DNA of 42,946 bases, taken from positions 407,332 to 450,277 of the forward strand of contig JAVVRZ010000001.1 of the NCBI GenBank assembly GCA_036654455.1, in the 5' to 3' direction. The notes below the pieces were generated by a model. It ran no database searches, had not been told where the DNA came from, and saw nothing but the letters and a program-made list of their open reading frames with translations. The DNA is from Clostridia bacterium (GTDB lineage Bacteria > Bacillota > Clostridia > Christensenellales > CAG-314). Both the position numbers and the translations under genes were made by a program. Positions 32,060-39,914 of this stretch are shown one piece after another. Each line of letters opens with the position of its first letter. Positions within the stretch are counted from its first letter, which is position 1.

Positions 32060-34204
32060 CTACAATCTTATTTTTAGTTTACCATTATTTATGAAAATTG
32101 TAAAGTTACCAAACTGAAAAGTATCGAAAATATATTCTCCGCTATCAAAAGGATTAAAAATTGGTATATTTTGATAATATTTAGCTATTGTGTTAGCATC
32201 ATTTGAAGCAAATACTGCGTCGACGCTAGCAAGACGCTCGGGATAAAAGTCATAAGTGTCGGCGAGCAAAATTCGGGCCTTACAAACGGTAATCATTATT
32301 TGTCGAGCGTCGCCATAATATATCGCTCTAATTACATCGTTTGAATTTGTTTGTAAACAGGCTACTTGATTGAATTCTTTTAGAGTTTGGTCTACTTCAT
32401 AATTTAGGTTACCCGAAATTTTATAGATATTTGTAACTTTAAATTGTGATAAAATAGCGTGAATAGTACGGCTAGAAGCAACCGAGTAATTTTTAATATA
32501 GAGATTAAGATTGTTACACTTGTACCTATTACAATGTTTTTCGAGTATATCAATATCCTTAGTAGAAATAAAATCGCTTAAAACATAAATGTTATTTTCT
32601 TTTGTAGTTGCCACCACGCAATTTGCTTGTTCGCCATAAAAATAAACTGCGTCGACATTTTGTTTAGGCAAAGCGTCAAACACCGATAGACCTATTGTAA
32701 CTATACTTAAAACGCTTAAAATTATGGACTTTTGTCGTAAGGTAAAATTGAAATATCCTCTATATATCAAAAGAATTAACACAAAACAAATAACGCCCGA
32801 AGTCAAAGGCGGTAAAATAGCGTAAGAAAAGGGCAATTTTGTAGCCCACAAAGCTAAAAGCCTAATTAGTCTTATAAAAGTCTGCGGAATAAATAAGATG
32901 TACCCTATAAACGGCAAGGGCAATAGCCCAACAATTATTGTCCAATAGCCAAACGACAGTATAGGAATAATTAAAATATTAAGCAACACTCCTATAAAAG
33001 AAACCGTACCATAAAACCAAGTTAAAATAAAAAATGTTCCTAGCGTTGCGCCTACGCTGATTATAATCGTAGTTAAAACAAAATTTAATATTTTATTTAC
33101 ATTATACTTTTTAAGTATTCTTCTCGTACAATTTGAAAAAGTCGCAATACCAAACACCGCCCCTACCGACAATAAAAATCCGCAGTCAAAAATATAAAAT
33201 GGCTCTATTAACAATACGACAAAGCTAGCTATTGCAAGCGAAGTTAACATATCGGTTTGCCCGCCTAGTAATTGTACGGCAAGCATAACTACGCACATTA
33301 CGGTAGCTCGTGTAACCGAAGGGGTAAAACCAATTAGACAGCAATAGAGCAACAGCGGAATTATCGTTAAAAAGAAGCGTTTTACTTTACGAACATTTGC
33401 TTTTTGTAAAATAAAACTAATAATAGCCACCAAAAACCCTATATGAAGTCCCGAAACAGCTAGAATATGAGATATGCCACCTTGTCGAAACGCATCTTTA
33501 TCAGCTTGCTCCATTTGCGAAGTATCGCTAAGCACAAGCGGTAAAGCAATCGAGGCTTCTTCCTTGTCCATATATTTGTATAAAGAATCTTTAATATATC
33601 CTCTAATACTATCAATTACGCCTTTATTTGCAGGCATTGTCTTAGCTACGTATATTTTATTTGCCGTATATTTTACGCCTTGCTTATAATGATAGACGTC
33701 AATGCCATCTTTAAATATATTGATTGAAGAAACGTCGCCTACGCACTCAAATTTATATCCAATTTCAAATTCAACCGAATTTGCATAAGCGTGGCAAAAA
33801 GGATAAACATACAAACTAAGATTTCCGTCAAGTTTAAATTTGTCTCCTCCGTTATCAATTTCAACATCTTGCAAAACTAAATAATTATACTCTTGATTGC
33901 TGTCTTTTGTAATATAACCGCTGATTAATACTCTATCAAAATTCTCTTTTTTAGGAGCGACGACAAGATATCTAGCAAAATAGTTAGCAAAACCGCAAGA
34001 AATGGCAAGAACGCACAAGCTTACAAAAATTATAGCGTTCTTTTTCTTTAATATAGCAAAGACAACAAGAAAAATTAGAAGTAAAATTGCAGGAATTATG
34101 GCATAAACTCTACCATTTGTAAATAAATAACCGCAGTAGACGCCTAATGTAAATATTATAGCAAGAATTACCGTCGGGCGAAAATTTATAAATCTAGCTT
34201 TCAT
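32060..34204 (-). CDS. comEC: ComEC-like DNA uptake channel with degenerate C-terminal domain
   Basis: This 714-aa polytopic protein has N-terminal helices, an extracellular OB-like domain (about 85-190), and the Competence domain with GISHILAVSGLHIGFLVAII, its best-known motif. The C-terminal region from about 516 corresponds to the metallo-beta-lactamase-like nuclease. The DTG and SHxHxDH metal ligands are replaced by SDF (about 543) and KNYSVASS (about 571). The length is normal, and comEA overlaps the start by four bases. The membrane channel should be functional, but strand degradation is predicted to be lost or done by another enzyme. Confidence 0.9.
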   Translation of the reverse strand: MKARFINFRPTVILAIIFTLGVYCGYLFTNGRVYAIIPAILLLIFLVVFAILKKKNAIIFVSLCVLAISCGFANYFARYLVVAPKKENFDRVLISGYITKDSNQEYNYLVLQDVEIDNGGDKFKLDGNLSLYVYPFCHAYANSVEFEIGYKFECVGDVSSINIFKDGIDVYHYKQGVKYTANKIYVAKTMPANKGVIDSIRGYIKDSLYKYMDKEEASIALPLVLSDTSQMEQADKDAFRQGGISHILAVSGLHIGFLVAIISFILQKANVRKVKRFFLTIIPLLLYCCLIGFTPSVTRATVMCVVMLAVQLLGGQTDMLTSLAIASFVVLLIEPFYIFDCGFLLSVGAVFGIATFSNCTRRILKKYNVNKILNFVLTTIIISVGATLGTFFILTWFYGTVSFIGVLLNILIIPILSFGYWTIIVGLLPLPFIGYILFIPQTFIRLIRLLALWATKLPFSYAILPPLTSGVICFVLILLIYRGYFNFTLRQKSIILSVLSIVTIGLSVFDALPKQNVDAVYFYGEQANCVVATTKENNIYVLSDFISTKDIDILEKHCNRYKCNNLNLYIKNYSVASSRTIHAILSQFKVTNIYKISGNLNYEVDQTLKEFNQVACLQTNSNDVIRAIYYGDARQIMITVCKARILLADTYDFYPERLASVDAVFASNDANTIAKYYQNIPIFNPFDSGEYIFDTFQFGNFTIFINNGKLKIRL

Positions 34205-34725
34205 AAAGCGTCGCCTATGTAAAATCTACCTTTAAGATAAGAAAATTCGCCTAGCAACTCAATTAATTGCTGTTTATTATCAAATTTATTGTATCTAGCC
34301 AAATAGTCAAGTATTAGGTCGATAATTTGCCTATCAATTTTTTGTTCAACTGCGACTTTTTCAAAAGAACGACTATTGACGTTGATTACGAATACAATTT
34401 TTCCATAATAAAGATTGTTAAGGTATAAATTACGCTTTGAAGTATCTATTTCTTCAAAATAGTCATAGTTAGTAATAGCGTCTTTAAGAGGTTGCGCCTT
34501 TAAAAGAAGCTCTTGATAAGTCGTCCCTGCCGTAAATTCGTAGTAACCCTCATGTTCGACAGCTCCGCCAATATAAATAGTGTAAACTTCGCCCGAATCG
34601 TATCCAAAAGTATATTCAAATTGTTTGTATGTAAAGTTATCATAAGTAAAAAAGACAACAATAATATTTACAACAAGAATAGCCAAAAATACGCTAGCAT
34701 AAATAATTATGGACGTTTTTTTCAT
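34201..34725 (-). CDS. comEA: Divergent ComEA-like protein (SLBB + degenerate HhH)
   Basis: This is a 174-aa protein: a TM helix (about 6-27), then an SLBB-like segment (YTIYIGGAVEHEGYYEF, 48-64), then INVNSRSFEKV (114-124), which begins the helix-hairpin-helix region of ComEA. In ordinary ComEA the sequence continues with LPGIG hairpins that hold the DNA backbone. Here the equivalents are VEQKID and LLGEFS, with no GIG. It overlaps comEC by four bases and has a consensus promoter, so the operon context supports the name. DNA binding by the usual mode is doubtful. Confidence 0.75.
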   Translation of the reverse strand: MKKTSIIIYASVFLAILVVNIIVVFFTYDNFTYKQFEYTFGYDSGEVYTIYIGGAVEHEGYYEFTAGTTYQELLLKAQPLKDAITNYDYFEEIDTSKRNLYLNNLYYGKIVFVINVNSRSFEKVAVEQKIDRQIIDLILDYLARYNKFDNKQQLIELLGEFSYLKGRFYIGDAL

Positions 34726-34762
34726 AAGTAAAGTCGCCTATATTTAGGTTAAGTGAAAATAA

Positions 34763-34792
34763 ATTATATATTTTTTGTTACTACAATGTCAA
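34763..34792 (-). promoter_or_regulatory. Consensus promoter of the comEA-comEC-holA operon
   Basis: On the minus strand, a perfect TTGACA (34787-34792), an 18-base spacer and a perfect TATAAT (34763-34768) lie across the 3' end of the DUF1667 gene. The start would be near 34756. This separates the competence/holA unit from the flavoprotein operon in front of it. Confidence 0.75.
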
Positions 34793-35102
34793 TACCTAAT
34801 CCTAAACAGTTGCTCAAAACAACGTCGCCAATGCTTACGGGGTGGGTTAAAACAACATCTTTAAGCAAAGCTAAAATGTCAAATAGTTTATTTTTAGGCA
34901 CTTCGGCGCTACTCTTTACAGGCACAACTTGATTAGTATTTGTTTTAACAAGGCTTGTCAACATTCTTTTGGGCAATGAAAACTCTTGTTTTGCGTAAAT
35001 TTCACCACGCTTACAAGTATTTCCCGACACAATAAGTTCCTGACCTACTTTTTCAACCGTTATTTGACAGCCCAAAGGACAATTAATACAAGTAAGTTGC
35101 AT
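34764..35102 (-). CDS. DUF1667 Fe-S protein
   Basis: This is a 112-aa protein. The N-terminus has CINCPLGC and a fourth cysteine in NTCKRGEIYA, an arrangement like the [4Fe-4S] site at the start of molybdopterin oxidoreductases, although no molybdenum domain is present. DUF1667 proteins occur in Firmicutes directly after the two flavoprotein genes seen here and probably act as the third subunit. It lies three bases after the flavoprotein gene. Its probable task is electron transfer from the glycerol-3-phosphate dehydrogenase-like complex. Confidence 0.9.
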   Translation of the reverse strand: MQLTCINCPLGCQITVEKVGQELIVSGNTCKRGEIYAKQEFSLPKRMLTSLVKTNTNQVVPVKSSAEVPKNKLFDILALLKDVVLTHPVSIGDVVLSNCLGLGIDIVVTKNI

Positions 35103-35105
35103 AAA

Positions 35106-36347
35106 TTAAACCTCCAATTTAACTATTAGGTCGTTGGTAATTGCCGACTTGTCTAGTTCTACGCTGACCATTTCGCCGGGCGACATTACTAAGTAAGCTC
35201 TACTTAATATCTTTTGCTCGCCACAATAAATTACAAGTTTTGTTGATTTATAAGTCTTATCTACCCTTAAAAACAGTTTAACTTTGCCTTCGCCTTGACA
35301 AATTTGTTGAGGAAGGGCATATCTTACGCCATTTGCGACCGAAACGGCAAATTTTTGAGTAATAGGTAATTTATTTAAGGCATATAGCCCAGCGGATTTG
35401 CCTGCTAAAAGTCCTTCTGCGGAAACGTTATCGACAAGGTCGTGAACGTGTAGAGTATTGCCACAAGCAAAAACTCCGCTGATTGAAGTTTGACGATTGT
35501 CGTCTACAATCGCCCCGCTAGTTATGCGGTCAAATTGCATATTAGAGGAGGCTACAAGGTCATTTTCGGGAATAAGTCCAACTGAAAGTAACAAAGTATC
35601 ACATTCGACTATGCGTTTAGTAGATTCTATCACACGCATTTTGTCGTCAACCTCGGCAATTTCAACTGCCTCGACACGAGATTTGCCAATTATTCTTGTA
35701 ACCGTAGTAGAAAAATATAGCGGAATATCAAAGTCATTAAGACATTGTACAATATTACGCTTTAATCCGCTAGAATATGGCATAACTTCGCAAACCATCA
35801 ATACTTTTGCGCCTTCAAAAGTCATACGACGAGCCATAATTAAACCAATATCGCCCGAGCCTAATATGACAATTTTTTTGCCGACAAGATAGCCTTCGAT
35901 ATTACATAGTCGTTGCGCAAGCCCTGCGGTAAAAACTCCGCTAGGACGGTCGCCTGCTATATTAATAGCGCCTGCCGAACGCTCTCTACAACCCATAGCT
36001 AAAACAACGGCGTTACAAGTGATTTCAAGTATGCCTTTACTTGCAGAAACTACCGTAAGGCTCTTTTGCTGTCCGTCAAGACGCATATCAATTACAAAAG
36101 TTGACAACATTGTGTCAATATTAGCGTCGTTGACCAAATTTACAAATCTTTGCGCATATTCTGGACCGGTAAGCTCTTGCTTAAAATAATGTAGGCCAAA
36201 GCCATTATGAATACATTGATTAAGAATACCGCCAAGTCTTGCGTCACGTTCGATAATTAATACTTTTGCATTTTGTTCTTTGGCGGATAAAGCGCTAGCT
36301 AGCCCCGCCGGACCACCGCCAACGACTACGACATCATAATGTATCAT
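35106..36347 (-). CDS. NAD(P)/FAD-dependent oxidoreductase (GlpB-like partner)
   Basis: This 413-aa protein has VVVVGGGPAGLASALSA for FAD, VILGSGDIGLIMARRM-type second Rossmann motif and GVFACGNTLHVHDLVDNV near the ribityl site. A C-terminal domain of about 90 residues follows. It overlaps the GlpA-like gene by four bases and is followed by DUF1667. In clostridia this set replaces GlpB/GlpC of the anaerobic glycerol-3-phosphate dehydrogenase. The substrate is assigned by context only. Confidence 0.88.
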   Translation of the reverse strand: MIHYDVVVVGGGPAGLASALSAKEQNAKVLIIERDARLGGILNQCIHNGFGLHYFKQELTGPEYAQRFVNLVNDANIDTMLSTFVIDMRLDGQQKSLTVVSASKGILEITCNAVVLAMGCRERSAGAINIAGDRPSGVFTAGLAQRLCNIEGYLVGKKIVILGSGDIGLIMARRMTFEGAKVLMVCEVMPYSSGLKRNIVQCLNDFDIPLYFSTTVTRIIGKSRVEAVEIAEVDDKMRVIESTKRIVECDTLLLSVGLIPENDLVASSNMQFDRITSGAIVDDNRQTSISGVFACGNTLHVHDLVDNVSAEGLLAGKSAGLYALNKLPITQKFAVSVANGVRYALPQQICQGEGKVKLFLRVDKTYKSTKLVIYCGEQKILSRAYLVMSPGEMVSVELDKSAITNDLIVKLEV

Positions 36348-37768
36348 AATTCCTCCTTGATGTTTGCTAGGATAATTTCGCTACCCTTGCCAAGTTTGGT
36401 GACTTGCCGTAATGGAATTTTTCTCTCTCGGGCGATAATTTCCATAACACGTTGAGTACAAAAACCGCCTTGACAACGCCCCATACCAACACGCACTCGG
36501 CGTTTAAGGGCGTCAAGTGAACTCGGCTTTAAGGGCGAATTTAATGCGTCGACAATCTCGCCTTCGGTTATGCGTTCGCATCTGCATACCATCTTTGCAT
36601 AAAGCGGATTGCTTTCAATTAATTTAGAAAATTCTTCTTTGGTCATATCTCTTGTCAACGGCCTATGCAAACGAGGCAAAAAGGTCGGCTTTTTTGTCAT
36701 AACAATATTTGTCTTAGGCAACATCACTTCTGCAACGTGTAGCGCAATCGCAGGGGCAGAAGATAGCCCGGGCGAACAAATGCCTGCAAGCGTAATTAAA
36801 TTATCCTTTTGTTCAATTACAAAGTCACCGCCAAACGATGCCCTTACTCCCGCAAACACACGTATGCTCTTGCGAAAGTTAACATTCTTTAACATTTCGC
36901 TAACGCTTGCTTTAATATAATCAAGTCCGCTAGCTGAAACTGCGGTATCATCGCCGTCGCTAACGGCAATAGAAGTAGGTCCAAGTATAACGTTTCCGTC
37001 TGCCGTAGGCGACACAAGCACGCCTTTGCCACGTTGGTCGGGCAATGGAAAACAAGTATGCGTGTAGTTCTTACGCTCCACGCTATCTAATATAAAGTAG
37101 TCGCCACGAGTATATAAATAGTCAATTTTGCTACCGCCGGCAAGAGCGTTAATCTTGTCTGCGCCGTAGCCTGCGCAGTTGATTAAAACCTTGCAATCGT
37201 AGACGCCCTTATTTGTTGTCACTTTAAAGCCGTTGTTTGTGCGTGTAACGGCAGTAACCTCGCTTTCGAACATTACCTCAGCGCCATTTATTACAGCTTG
37301 TTCGGCAAGCGCAATCGTCATTTCGTAGGGCGAAACTATACAAGCGCTAGGGGCATAAAGTCCGTAGCAAATGCAATCGGCTATGTTTGGCTCTTTTAAA
37401 AGCAACTGCTGTCTATCAAGAATTTGTAGCCCCTCTACTCCGTTAAGCAGTCCCCTTGCAAGTAGAGTTTGTAGCCCCGACAGCCCGTCTTCTTTTGCAA
37501 GCACAAGCGAACCATTATTAATTAGAGGCACGCCAAGTTCTTCTGCAAGCGCCTTGTACATCTTATTGCCCAAAACGTTAAACTTCGCCTTTAATGAGTT
37601 GCAAACGGCGTCGTAGCCGGCGTGAACTATACCGCTATTTGCCTTAGAGCAACCGCACGCAACGTCTTCTTCCTTTTCGAGCATAAGCAATCTAAGATTA
37701 AACTTAGATAATTCTCTTAATACGGCAGAACCAACAATTCCTCCGCCGATTACAATGCAATCATACAT
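36344..37768 (-). CDS. GlpA/LhgO-like FAD dehydrogenase with C-terminal BFD domain
   Basis: This 474-aa DAO-family flavoprotein has the N-terminal FAD motif CIVIGGGIVGSAVLREL, GCSKANSGIVHAGYD and a C-terminal BFD-like [2Fe-2S] domain (CRCERITEGEIV, then MGRCQGGFC). The order of partners (this protein, flavoprotein, DUF1667) matches the clostridial anaerobic glycerol-3-phosphate dehydrogenase. 2-Hydroxyglutarate oxidase (LhgO) is the main alternative, since the two share COG-level similarity. A plsY gene 1 kb away also handles glycerol-3-phosphate. It is first of the operon with a promoter at 37802-37830; GGTGTG precedes the ATG. Confidence 0.85.
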   Translation of the reverse strand: MYDCIVIGGGIVGSAVLRELSKFNLRLLMLEKEEDVACGCSKANSGIVHAGYDAVCNSLKAKFNVLGNKMYKALAEELGVPLINNGSLVLAKEDGLSGLQTLLARGLLNGVEGLQILDRQQLLLKEPNIADCICYGLYAPSACIVSPYEMTIALAEQAVINGAEVMFESEVTAVTRTNNGFKVTTNKGVYDCKVLINCAGYGADKINALAGGSKIDYLYTRGDYFILDSVERKNYTHTCFPLPDQRGKGVLVSPTADGNVILGPTSIAVSDGDDTAVSASGLDYIKASVSEMLKNVNFRKSIRVFAGVRASFGGDFVIEQKDNLITLAGICSPGLSSAPAIALHVAEVMLPKTNIVMTKKPTFLPRLHRPLTRDMTKEEFSKLIESNPLYAKMVCRCERITEGEIVDALNSPLKPSSLDALKRRVRVGMGRCQGGFCTQRVMEIIARERKIPLRQVTKLGKGSEIILANIKEEL

Positions 37769-37801
37769 AAATTACACACCTTTAAATTATTTTTCGAAGT
37801 C

Positions 37802-37830
37802 ATTATAACAAATATTGACAATATAGTAAA
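37802..37830 (-). promoter_or_regulatory. Predicted promoter of the GlpA-like operon
   Basis: On the minus strand, TTTACT (37825-37830), a 17-base spacer and TATAAT (37802-37807) predict a start near 37795. It is separate from the ncRNA terminator at about 37932, so the operon and RNA are independent units. Confidence 0.65.
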
Positions 37831-37931
37831 GAAATATGGCAAGTGATTATTAAAGACTGATAAATATAACAATTATTATAAATTTTAATGCAAAACAAAA
37901 TTGAAACAATACAATTAACCAATATTTGGAC

Positions 37932-38145
37932 AAAAAAACAACCCGCCTTACCTGTCACTACGCATTAAATCAACCTGACATAATCAGGTGGGTAATCTGT
38001 CTTAGATTTCTGTCTTCCACTGGGTCGTTTGACCACGCTAACTCAAATATGAGCCGTCGAGGCGTGACATAATGTTAAGAACTCAATTTCCCTTATTTAC
38101 TTTGTGGTTGACGCAAAAAGCTTAGCCAACAGTTCAAGCGGGTCT
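37932..38145 (-). ncRNA. Independently transcribed structured ncRNA of about 214 nt
   Basis: This 440-base stretch has no protein gene, but it has a promoter (38152-38180) and ends in a T-run (37932-37938). The 5' and 3' ends pair: 38136-38143 with 37941-37949, eight pairs including one G-U. The pairing then extends from 38128-38132 to 37952-37956. Inside are at least four hairpins: 38034-38038 with 38062-38066, enclosing 38040-38045 with 38050-38055; 38023-38026 with 38031-38034 (competes with the first); 37994-37998 with 38004-38008; and 37973-37978 with 37984-37989. The multi-branched plan differs from the rod shape of 6S RNA. The raiA-motif RNA class and 6S RNA are both candidates I cannot confirm. 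No tmRNA, SRP or RNase P signature was seen. Confidence 0.75.
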
Positions 38146-38151
38146 ACAATT

Positions 38152-38180
38152 ATTATAGCACAAAATTTTTAATTTTACAA
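38152..38180 (-). promoter_or_regulatory. Promoter of the ncRNA
   Basis: On the minus strand, TTGTAA (38175-38180), a 17-base spacer and a perfect TATAAT (38152-38157) place the start at about 38145, directly before the first paired bases of the RNA. Confidence 0.8.
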
Positions 38181-38186
38181 TATTTT

Positions 38187-38215
38187 AATAAAAAAAGCTT
38201 AACCAAACGGTTAAG
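38187..38215 (-). terminator. Intrinsic terminator of the small membrane protein gene
   Basis: GCTTAACC and GGTTAAGC pair around a four-base loop, followed on the minus strand by seven Ts. The stop codon of the gene at 38211-38648 lies within the stem, so terminator and coding end overlap. Confidence 0.88.
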
Positions 38216-38648
38216 CCAAAGCGACAACGACATTATAAAGTTTAAGAAAATTTACAAGACCATAAATACCGTAAAACAAATTAAGACCAACGCACGCTAT
38301 ATATATCCAAAACACAACGCCATCTCGCTTGATATTGTATCCGTACCATTTAAAAGCCATTGAGGGCGAAATAAATATATCGCTAAAAAATTCCTTAACA
38401 CGATAAACAACGACTTTAAACGCCTCGTTGAAACCACCGCTAAACATAAATGCCAGTACAAACAGCGTACCTACTGCGCCGGCAAAACACATCGCTTGGT
38501 AGAAATTAAGCTCTACGCTAACTTGTGGTTGACAAGCGAGAAATAGGCCGTATAGTATAAAAAATAATACGATTGGTATGCCACAGGCAACGGCTACAAT
38601 TATAAGCACGCCCTTATAGGGCTGTTTTTTCTGTTGATCTTCGTCCAT
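38211..38648 (-). CDS. Small membrane protein of unknown function, probably leaderless mRNA
   Basis: This 145-aa protein has a charged N-terminus (MDEDQQKKQPYK) and about three hydrophobic helices at 13-34, 48-69 and 112-138. I do not recognise the family. The start codon has no ribosome site: the base after TATAAT-GTACAA is the A of ATG, so the transcript should begin at or next to the start codon. No other in-frame ATG precedes residue 51, and a terminator overlaps the stop, so this is a compact single-gene unit between the ncRNA and plsY. Confidence 0.72.
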   Translation of the reverse strand: MDEDQQKKQPYKGVLIIVAVACGIPIVLFFILYGLFLACQPQVSVELNFYQAMCFAGAVGTLFVLAFMFSGGFNEAFKVVVYRVKEFFSDIFISPSMAFKWYGYNIKRDGVVFWIYIACVGLNLFYGIYGLVNFLKLYNVVVALA

Positions 38649-38654
38649 TTGTAC

Positions 38655-38683
38655 ATTATAGCTGTATTATCAAATTTTTGCAA
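38655..38683 (-). promoter_or_regulatory. Promoter giving a leaderless transcript
   Basis: On the minus strand, TTGCAA (38678-38683), a 17-base spacer and a perfect TATAAT (38655-38660) lie so close that only six bases separate the -10 from the ATG at 38648. Confidence 0.7.
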
Positions 38684-38728
38684 GATATTAACATAGTATT
38701 TCACCAAAAATTAACAATATAGTATATA

Positions 38729-39427
38729 CTATTCCTCTTTGGCATTCTCTTTGGGCTTAATTATTAAACAACGCAAATTAGAATTGTTCTCTTTGCCCTC
38801 AATCAATCTCATTATATTCTGTCTGTGCTTAATAACTATTATTATCCACACTAACGCAACCGCTGTTATGCTAGCGATTGCTACGCTAGAAGTAATTAAT
38901 TCGTTGGAAATTACAATACAAATGGTGTAAATTAGTTGCCCGGTCAAATGCAATAGCGAAAATACGCTTATTTTGTCACAAATTAAGATAATTATTACCC
39001 CTACGACAAGTGCGCAAATCGTAAACCAAAAGTGAATTATCAAAAAGAACCCTAAGCTTGTAGCTACGCCTTTGCCACCCTTAAATTTAAGAAAAACCGG
39101 AAAAATATGTCCGCAAACTGCGCAAAATAACATAAAGTAACTTGCAAATACAGCAAGTTCAAAACTGCCAAACAAAGCCTCTATTAAGTATTTGCCCACA
39201 ACGGCGGCGACTATGCCCTTAGTCATATCGCAAATAAAAGTAAGGGCGCCTAGTTTGTAGCCAAAAGAACGCACAACGTTAGTCGTGCCGGGGTTACCGC
39301 TACCGCACGCCCGAATGTCTTGCCTAGCAAATCGCTTTGTAAAAATAATTGCGTAATTAATATTAGATAGCAAGTATATGGCTATGCCAATTAACGCTAG
39401 TTGCCACCAATAATCAAGTATTATCAT
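38729..39427 (-). CDS. plsY: Acyl-phosphate:glycerol-3-phosphate acyltransferase
   Basis: This 232-aa membrane enzyme makes lysophosphatidic acid from acyl-phosphate and glycerol-3-phosphate, the first step of phospholipid synthesis. PlsY motifs are intact: GSGNPGTTNVVR in the first loop, KFKGGKGVATSLG in the middle and KHRQNIMRLIEGKE near the end. The frame opens 12 codons earlier, but AGAGG stands eight bases before the ATG at 39427 and the first helix then starts normally. A charged C-terminal tail (about 25 residues) is slightly longer than usual. It has its own promoter at 39454-39482. Confidence 0.95.
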   Translation of the reverse strand: MIILDYWWQLALIGIAIYLLSNINYAIIFTKRFARQDIRACGSGNPGTTNVVRSFGYKLGALTFICDMTKGIVAAVVGKYLIEALFGSFELAVFASYFMLFCAVCGHIFPVFLKFKGGKGVATSLGFFLIIHFWFTICALVVGVIIILICDKISVFSLLHLTGQLIYTICIVISNELITSSVAIASITAVALVWIIIVIKHRQNIMRLIEGKENNSNLRCLIIKPKENAKEE

Positions 39428-39453
39428 ATTTAAAACCTCTATTAATGAGAAAT

Positions 39454-39482
39454 ATAATACCATAATTGACCTAAATATGCAA
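39454..39482 (-). promoter_or_regulatory. Predicted plsY promoter
   Basis: On the minus strand, TTGCAT (39477-39482), a 17-base spacer and TATTAT (39454-39459) predict a start near 39447 and a 20-base leader holding the ribosome site. Confidence 0.6.
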
Positions 39483-39559
39483 ATTATGCAGTAATCAAAT
39501 AAAAAAAATCAATAATAAAAAAAATATAGAAAACTTTTCGCTTAATTTTTCATTATTAG

Positions 39560-39573
39560 TTTCTTATAAGAAA
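39560..39573. repeat. Short perfect palindrome in the plsY/tRNA-Glu intergenic region
   Basis: TTTCTTATAAGAAA is a 14-base palindrome in a very AT-rich stretch. It may bind a regulator, but given the base composition chance is a real explanation. Confidence 0.3.
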
Positions 39574-39632
39574 AATAGCCTATTATCTTATTAATCTATC
39601 TAAAAAAAATATTTCAAGATATTGTCAAAGAC

Positions 39633-39661
39633 TTGCGCAAAAACTCAACTTATGATATAGT
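39633..39661 (+). promoter_or_regulatory. Predicted promoter of tRNA-Glu
   Basis: TTGCGC (39633-39638), a 17-base spacer and TATAGT (39656-39661) predict a start near 39668, fifteen bases before the mature tRNA. Confidence 0.5.
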
Positions 39662-39682
39662 ACAAAAGCGTAAATGCTTTAC

Positions 39683-39757
39683 GCCTCCATGGTCAAGTGG
39701 CTAAGACGTTGCCCTCTCACGGCAGAATCAGGGGTTCGAGTCCCCTTGGGGGTACCA
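39683..39757 (+). tRNA. tRNA-Glu (anticodon CTC), CCA encoded
   Basis: A 75-base cloverleaf. The acceptor stem pairs GCCTCCA with TGGGGGT, then A and an encoded CCA. The anticodon stem encloses CTCTCAC, giving CTC, which reads glutamate GAG. The T-arm contains GGTTCGAGTCC. It is a single-gene unit with its own promoter and terminator. Confidence 0.93.
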
Positions 39758-39760
39758 ACA

Positions 39761-39796
39761 AAGAACACACGAATAATTTATTCGTGTGTTCTTTTT
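39761..39796 (+). terminator. Terminator of tRNA-Glu
   Basis: A stem of about 14 pairs (GAACACACGAATAA with its complement) is followed by five Ts, beginning four bases after the encoded CCA. Confidence 0.9.
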
Positions 39797-39914
39797 CTCT
39801 TGTTAAACAATTATCTCAACGCTATTGGTCTTAGCTTGCGGGCTAATAGGCAAATATTAATTGTATCGCCTAAATCGTATTATAGCGTTAACTTCTAGCG
39901 ATTAAGTTATCTTG

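Noticed and set aside
35497-35892. 131-codon plus-strand open frame inside the flavoprotein gene
   Set aside because: It lies opposite a well-supported oxidoreductase, has a low-complexity serine-rich product and no ribosome site.
37932-38145. tmRNA, SRP RNA or RNase P RNA
   Set aside because: No tRNA-like ends, SRP tetraloop region or RNase P core was visible, and the length does not fit RNase P.
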